This document shows, piece by piece, positions 59,620 to 64,000 of a stretch of DNA of 64,000 nucleotides. Every line of letters begins with the position of its first letter. The stretch's first letter is position 1. The stretch covers positions 13,578-77,577 of the forward strand of contig DATMRF010000108.1 of NCBI GenBank assembly GCA_035566435.1. Direction: 5' to 3'. Source of the DNA: DATMRF01 sp035566435 (GTDB lineage: Bacteria; Verrucomicrobiota; Verrucomicrobiia; Limisphaerales; UBA8199). The notes under the pieces are model-generated. The model was not told the DNA's origin, searched no databases, and saw only the letters and a list, made by a program, of their open reading frames with translations. The position numbers and the translations under genes are program-made.

Positions 59620-59720
59620 TGCTCCGCCGAAAAGCGGCACCGCGTTCACGTTTTCACAGTTCACGCCTCAACTATCAATCTTGCCTCCGCTCCTCCTTCC
59701 ATGTTTCATTCTCCCCTTCA

Positions 59721-61175
59721 ATGGCTACCGATGACACCAACTCATTGATCGAGCAGCGCAAAGCGAAGCTGGCCGCCCTGCGGGCGAAGGGTATTGACCC
59801 GTTCAAAAACAAGTTCGCCCCGACTGAAAAGTGCGCCACCGCTCGGGCCAACTATGCCGAAGGCCGCCAGGTCGCCGTCGCCGGCCGGATCACCGCGCAC
59901 CGCGATATGGGCAAGAGCATGTTCATCGATGTCCGCGACCAATCCGGGCGCGTGCAGGTTTACGCCCAAAAAAACGTCCTCGGGGATGAGCAATTTGACG
60001 CCTTTCGCCACCTCGACCTCGGCGATTTCATCGGTGCTACCGGAACCCTTTTCACGACCAAAACCGGCGAGATTTCCGTCCGGCTCATCTCGTTCGTCAT
60101 CCTGGCCAAGGCGTTGCGTCCGCCGCCCGAAAAGTGGCACGGCCTGGCCGACACCGAAATCCGCTACCGTCAGCGTTACCTCGACCTCATCGCCAACCCC
60201 GACGTCAAGGATGTCTTTCTCAAGCGCAGCCAAATCATTCGGGAAATGCGCAATTTCCTCCACGACCGCGGTTTCGTGGAGGTCGAGACTCCAATGATGC
60301 AGGCCATTCCCGGCGGCGCCGCCGCGCAGCCGTTCGTCACTCACCACAACGCGCTCGGCTGCAACTTCTATCTCCGAATCGCGCTCGAACTCTATTTGAA
60401 GCGCCTGCTCGTCGGTGGCATCGACAAGGTCTTCGAAATTGGTCGCAACTTCCGCAACGAAGGCCTCTCGCGCAAACACAACCCCGAGTTCACCATGCTC
60501 GAAGCCTATGAAGCCTACGGCGATTACGAGAGCATGATGGAGCTGGTGCAAGGCATGGTCTGCCACGTTGCCCAGAATGTGCTCGACACATTGGTCATCG
60601 AGCACAGGGACGCCGAGGGCAAGGTCACCAAGACGATAGACCTTAACCCGCCCTGGCGGCGGATCAAATACAAGGACCTTGTTCGGGAGCGCGCGGGCGC
60701 CGATTGGTTCGACGTCACGCCGCAGGAACGGCGCGAGCGCGCGGTCAAGCTCGGCGCCGAAATCGGCAAGGAATACGAAGATTTCGAGGTCACCCAGGCC
60801 GTGTTCGAGAAACTCATCGAACCGACGCTACTCAATCCCACCTTCGTCACTCACGCGCCGAAGGAACTCATTCCCCTGGCCAAACTGTCGCCGGAAGACC
60901 CGAGCACCGTCGAGGTCTTTGAGTGTTGCATTAACGGCCAGGAGATCGCGCCCGCCTACACCGAGCAGAACGATCCCATTGAACAACGCGAACGCCTCGA
61001 ACACCAGGCCGGCGGCGAGCAGCAAAAGCTCGACGAAGACTTCCTCGTCGCCCTCGAGCACGGGATGCCTCCGGCCGGCGGGATGGGCCTGGGTATCGAC
61101 CGCCTCTGCATGATGCTCCTCGGCCAGGAAAGCATCCGCGACGTCATCCTCTTCCCCCAGCTGAAGCCTAAATAG
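59721..61175 (+). CDS. lysS: Lysyl-tRNA synthetase, class II
   Basis: Start chosen at ATG 59721 (MATDDTNSLIEQRKAKLA); the 89 codons upstream in the same frame are low-complexity spacer. The 484-residue product has the N-terminal OB-fold anticodon domain (about 45-145, with VAVAGRITAHRDMGKSMF). The class II core has motif 2 FEIGRNFRNEGLSRKHNPEF and motif 3 GMGLGIDRLCMMLLG. It charges tRNA-Lys. Gene glnS follows after 7 bp, giving a clear two-gene unit. Confidence 0.97.
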   Translation: MATDDTNSLIEQRKAKLAALRAKGIDPFKNKFAPTEKCATARANYAEGRQVAVAGRITAHRDMGKSMFIDVRDQSGRVQVYAQKNVLGDEQFDAFRHLDLGDFIGATGTLFTTKTGEISVRLISFVILAKALRPPPEKWHGLADTEIRYRQRYLDLIANPDVKDVFLKRSQIIREMRNFLHDRGFVEVETPMMQAIPGGAAAQPFVTHHNALGCNFYLRIALELYLKRLLVGGIDKVFEIGRNFRNEGLSRKHNPEFTMLEAYEAYGDYESMMELVQGMVCHVAQNVLDTLVIEHRDAEGKVTKTIDLNPPWRRIKYKDLVRERAGADWFDVTPQERRERAVKLGAEIGKEYEDFEVTQAVFEKLIEPTLLNPTFVTHAPKELIPLAKLSPEDPSTVEVFECCINGQEIAPAYTEQNDPIEQRERLEHQAGGEQQKLDEDFLVALEHGMPPAGGMGLGIDRLCMMLLGQESIRDVILFPQLKPK

Positions 61176-61182
61176 TGTTTGA

Positions 61183-63009
61183 ATGAAAACCAATGACCAA
61201 CCCGCGCGGCCCACCTCCGAGCCGAAGGCCGAGCCTGCTCCCCCTTCCGACTTCATTCGCGACATTGTTGCGGCCCATGTTGCCGAGAAGAAGTACCCGC
61301 AAATCCACACCCGGTTCCCGCCGGAACCAAACGGTTATCTGCACATCGGCCATGCCAAATCGATTTGCCTGAACTTCGGCATTGCCCGCGAGTTTGGCGG
61401 CGTCTGCAATCTCCGCATGGACGACACGAATCCGACCAAGGAGGATGTCGAGTACGTTGATTCCATCACCGAAGATGTCCGCTGGCTGATTAGCGCCTGG
61501 GCCGATGATCGCCTCGGCCTCAAACCCAAAGGCAAGACTCCGGAGCTTACCCCAGTGAAGGGCAAGCCGGACTTTTACCTCCCTCCCTCGACCTTCGACT
61601 CTAAAGCCTCAGCTACTCTCGAGCCCTTCTACGCCTCCGACTATTTCGACCAACTTTACGAGTACGCCCTCCAACTCGTTCGGAAGGGACTCGCTTACGT
61701 GGACGACCTTTCCGCTCAGGACACTGATAAATACCGCGGCGCGCCCGACCGCCCCGGCAAGGAGAGCCCCTACCGCACCCGCTCGATCGAAGAAAACCTC
61801 GACCTGTTCACCCGCATGAAGGATGGCGAGTTCCCCGACGGCGCCCGCACTCTGCGCGCCAAAATCGACATGGCGTCGCCCAACGTTTGGATGCGCGACC
61901 CGATTCTCTACCGCATCCGGCACGCAGAACACCATCATACCGGCAACAAATGGTGCATCTACGCGATGTACGACTTCGCCCATTGTCTCAGCGATTACGT
62001 CGAGGGCATCACCCACTCTATCTGCACGCTCGAATTCGAGGTGCATCGCCCGCTCTACGACTGGATTCTCGAAAACCTCGACCTCCCGCGCCCCCTGCCC
62101 CGTCAGTACGAGTTTGCCAAGTTGATCCCAACCTACACGATCGTGTCGAAACGCAAGCTGATCCAGCTTGTGAACGACGGAGTCGTCACTGGCTGGGACG
62201 ACCCGCGCATGCCCAGCATCAGCGGCCTGCGCCGGCGCGGCATCACGCCTCAGGCCCTGCGCGATTTCGCCTACAACATCGGCGTCACCAAATACAACAG
62301 CGTAACCGATATCGCCGCTTTCGAACACGCCGTGCGCGAAGATCTGAACCGGCGCTCGCTCCGCCGCCTCGCGGTCTTGCACCCTATCAAGGTCGTCCTC
62401 ACGAACTACCCCGAAGGTCAGGTCGAGCACCTCGAAGCCGTCAACAACCCGGAAGATGACACCGCAGGAAAACGCAAGATTCCCTTCAGCCGCGAACTCT
62501 TTATCGAACGCGAGGACTTCATGGAAACGCCACCGCCGAAGTACTTCCGCCTGCGCCCCGGCGGCGAAGTGCGCCTTAAGTATGCCTACATCATCAAATG
62601 CGATGAGGTTATCAAAGACACGCAAGGCAACATCGCCGAGCTGCGGTGCACGGCCGACCTCGGCAGCAAGACGGGCGGGCCGACCGCCTCCCGAAAAGTC
62701 AAAGGCACCATCCATTGGGTGAGCGCCCCCCACGCCGTCGAAGTCGAAGCGCGCCTTTACGACCGCCTCTTTACGGTCCCCGAACCGGATGCCGGAGGCG
62801 ACTTCAAGGCCCATCTCAACCCGCACTCCTTGGAGCTCGTGACTGCGAAATGCGAACCCAGCTTGAAGGAAGCCCAGCCAGAGCTTCGATATCAATTCGA
62901 ACGCCTGGCCTACTTCGCCCTCGATAAAGACAGCACGCCCGGAAAACCGGTTTTCAACCGCACGATCACGCTAAAAGACACCTGGGCCAAAGAGGCCCAG
63001 AAGCGATAA
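61183..63009 (+). CDS. glnS: Glutaminyl-tRNA synthetase
   Basis: The 608-residue class I synthetase has the HIGH motif (YLHIGHAKSICLNFG) in the N-terminal fold, the connective-peptide block LRMDDTNPTKED, and the KMSKS equivalent VSKRKL. The C-terminal anticodon-binding beta-barrels span about 375-580. The presence of GlnRS implies direct charging of tRNA-Gln rather than amidation. The first about 20 residues are a polar extension. It forms a unit with lysS. The convergent sodA stop is 42 bp away. Confidence 0.96.
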   Translation: MKTNDQPARPTSEPKAEPAPPSDFIRDIVAAHVAEKKYPQIHTRFPPEPNGYLHIGHAKSICLNFGIAREFGGVCNLRMDDTNPTKEDVEYVDSITEDVRWLISAWADDRLGLKPKGKTPELTPVKGKPDFYLPPSTFDSKASATLEPFYASDYFDQLYEYALQLVRKGLAYVDDLSAQDTDKYRGAPDRPGKESPYRTRSIEENLDLFTRMKDGEFPDGARTLRAKIDMASPNVWMRDPILYRIRHAEHHHTGNKWCIYAMYDFAHCLSDYVEGITHSICTLEFEVHRPLYDWILENLDLPRPLPRQYEFAKLIPTYTIVSKRKLIQLVNDGVVTGWDDPRMPSISGLRRRGITPQALRDFAYNIGVTKYNSVTDIAAFEHAVREDLNRRSLRRLAVLHPIKVVLTNYPEGQVEHLEAVNNPEDDTAGKRKIPFSRELFIEREDFMETPPPKYFRLRPGGEVRLKYAYIIKCDEVIKDTQGNIAELRCTADLGSKTGGPTASRKVKGTIHWVSAPHAVEVEARLYDRLFTVPEPDAGGDFKAHLNPHSLELVTAKCEPSLKEAQPELRYQFERLAYFALDKDSTPGKPVFNRTITLKDTWAKEAQKR

Positions 63010-63025
63010 GTCGCGCTTATCGTCT

Positions 63026-63053
63026 ATCAACTTTCAACTTATAACTATCCACT
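63026..63053. repeat. Heptad tract between convergent genes
   Basis: Four 7-nt units, ATCAACT, TTCAACT, TATAACT and ATCCACT, fill the 42-bp space between the glnS and sodA stops. This is the only periodic tract in the window not found near a start codon. Confidence 0.72.
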
Positions 63054-63681
63054 ACTTTTTCGCCGCTTCGTAGTTCTTCGCGACTTCGGACCAATTCAGG
63101 ACGTTCCAAAAGGCTTTCAAATAATCGGCCCGCCGATTCTGGTACTTCAGGTAGTAGGCATGTTCCCAAACGTCACACCCAAGCACCGGGTGCCCCTCGG
63201 CGCCTGAAACCGCCTTGCCCATCAGCGGATTGTCCTGGTTGGCCGTCGAGACGATTTCAAGTTTGCCGTTGTGCACCACCAGCCAGGCCCAGCCGCTTCC
63301 GAACCGGCCAATCCCAGCCGCCTCGAATTTTTCCTTGAACGCATCGAAACCGCCAAACGTGGACTTGATGTCGTCGGCTAGTTTGCCGCTCGGGGCGCCG
63401 CCTGCCTTGGGCGCGAGCAGCTTCCAGAACATGGAATGGTTGGCGTGCCCGCCGCCGTTGTTGCGCACCGGCCCGCGAATGTCGGGCGGGACAGCGTCCA
63501 GGTTGCTGATCAGCGCCTCGACGGATTTCTTTTCCAGATCGGCCTTGCCCGCAATCGCTTTATTAACGTTGGTCACGTAGGCGCCGTGATGTTTGTCGTG
63601 GTGAATCTCCATCGTCATCGCGTCGATGTAGGGTTCGAGAGCTTCTTTCGGATAAGGGAGCGGAGGTAGTTCGTATGCCAT
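63052..63681 (-). CDS. sodA: Superoxide dismutase, Mn-type signature
   Basis: The 209-residue product converts superoxide to H2O2 and O2. Metal ligands are visible: His in MTMEIHHDKHHGAYVTN, His in GGGHANHSMFWKLL, and Asp and His in DVWEHAYYLKYQNRR. The GGHANHS block and the Gln in TANQDNPLM favour the Mn-type of the Fe/Mn family; cambialistic use is possible. There is no signal peptide, so it works in the cytoplasm. Start is ATG read from 63681 (MAYELPPLPYPKEAL). Confidence 0.96.
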   Translation of the reverse strand: MAYELPPLPYPKEALEPYIDAMTMEIHHDKHHGAYVTNVNKAIAGKADLEKKSVEALISNLDAVPPDIRGPVRNNGGGHANHSMFWKLLAPKAGGAPSGKLADDIKSTFGGFDAFKEKFEAAGIGRFGSGWAWLVVHNGKLEIVSTANQDNPLMGKAVSGAEGHPVLGCDVWEHAYYLKYQNRRADYLKAFWNVLNWSEVAKNYEAAKK

Positions 63682-63865
63682 AGTGCGTAATAATTAATGT
63701 TTATGCCGTAATACAATCATGCCCTGTTAAACATTGGGTTCCTGAATGACCAAAGCAACATAGCACGTCTGCGAGAAAGTCAAGGGAAGCGGGCTCATCC
63801 GCGACAAGGCAAGCGCATCTGAGTCGCTTGAGAATAGTGGAGTCCCGGAGGGATTTTTCGAGAAA
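63682..63865. other. Spacer upstream of sodA
   Basis: AT-rich sequence lies directly upstream of the sodA start (63685-63720) and may hold its promoter. No gene is seen. The sequence on the minus-strand 3' side of the intron, which the intron interrupts, begins near 63865. Confidence 0.4.
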
Positions 63866-64000
63866 TAGGGGTAGGGATGGCGCAGGTGCGCCACCCCTCC
63901 CTCCGAACCGGACGGGCGGATTTCCCGCATCCGGCTCTCCAGTTAGTGGGCTCTTTGGTGAGCATGGCTCGCTTGTTCCCGAGCTAAGGCTAAGGAGATT
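63866..64000 (-). mobile_element. 3' end of a group II intron (domains V and VI)
   Basis: Read on the minus strand, 63937 down to 63905 is a 33-nt domain V: GAGCCGGATGCGGGAAA then TCCGCCCGTCCGGTTC. The AGC triad pairs with the GUU side, and a GAAA apex is present. A stem-loop follows (GGGTGGCGC, ACCT, GCGCCATCCC), a domain VI candidate with an unpaired A eight nt from a CCCTAT 3' end near 63866. The intron-encoded protein and 5' part must lie beyond 64000. Confidence 0.8.

Larger units (their letters stand above)
58593..59720. other. Gene-poor, repeat-rich region upstream of lysS
   Basis: About 1.1 kb without a convincing gene. It holds a pyrimidine-rich stretch near 58690-58800, a 14-bp perfect palindrome CACTCTGCAGAGTG (58941-58954), a pentamer tract (59117-59151), a possible 46-codon frame (59181-59321), decamer repeats (59291-59320) and pyrimidine units (59552-59619). 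Minus-strand frames at 58473-59101 look like shadows of this simple sequence. Confidence 0.6.

Noticed and set aside
63841..63862. A terminator formed by TCCCGGAGGGATTTTT next to the intron
   Set aside because: The stem is only four base pairs and no gene ends here on the plus strand. I could not link it to the intron target choice.

Overview
The window looks like chromosomal DNA from a Verrucomicrobiota bacterium, probably of the Pedosphaera/Limisphaera type (subdivision 3). This is inferred from content, not from a search. The signs are high GC, many genes without a clear Shine-Dalgarno, a pair of Tat-exported Gfo/Idh/MocA oxidoreductases, a GH78 rhamnosidase and a GH20-like enzyme, a pilin-type C-terminal domain on a coiled-coil protein, an NHL-repeat secreted protein ending in an 'EASTDL..W' segment, a HEWGTF-motif protein, and gene gaps crowded with short repeats. 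No CRISPR array, rRNA or tRNA was recognised.

Layout. 1-5038: a partial SGNH-type protein, a HEWGTF-family secreted protein and an OmpR-type two-component pair. 5056-13054: housekeeping genes (glgA, serS, a MOSC protein, aroB, a conserved unknown, and a coaX/birA/nadC cofactor cluster). 13177-18525: two tandem Tat-exported oxidoreductases, a sirtuin and the NAD(P)HX repair enzyme. 18661-22309: two envelope proteins next to an ECF sigma factor and a probable anti-sigma factor. 22413-26884: a small membrane protein, a solitary DGQHR protein and a LytS/LytTR pair. 27361-32493: a cation/proton antiporter, a DUF2007-like protein, leuD, a GH20-like glycosidase and a coiled-coil pilin-like protein. 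32543-39070: a tight run of disulfide oxidoreductase, trypsin-like protease, DUF3142 protein and large LysM protein. 39153-42998: glcD/glcF and an Old Yellow Enzyme. 43252-48724: GH78 rhamnosidase, membrane acyltransferase, an MFS transporter remnant and a lone receiver protein. 48979-58592: cupin, M16 and S49 peptidases, NHL protein and a frameshifted serine hydrolase. 59721-63681: lysS, glnS and sodA. The right edge holds the 3' end of a group II intron on the minus strand.

The most unusual signal lies between the genes. At least nine gaps carry tracts with a 7- or 8-nt period whose base sequence differs from site to site, and most sit immediately 5' of a start codon. At three loci two such tracts face each other as an inverted pair, and one of these elements (33972-34143) appears to have inserted into the signal-peptide codons of the trypsin-like protease, leaving an 8-bp near-duplication and adding exactly 60 codons in frame. 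A second family consists of small hairpins with a constant skeleton (AGGGC, variable stem, GTCCTC, complementary stem, GCC) and changes that keep the pairing. A third is a ~115-bp repeat present twice in opposite orientation, and a fourth carries GACGGCCACGTCCCCG. Together they suggest a genome colonised by several small, non-autonomous structured repeats, some of which touch coding sequence.
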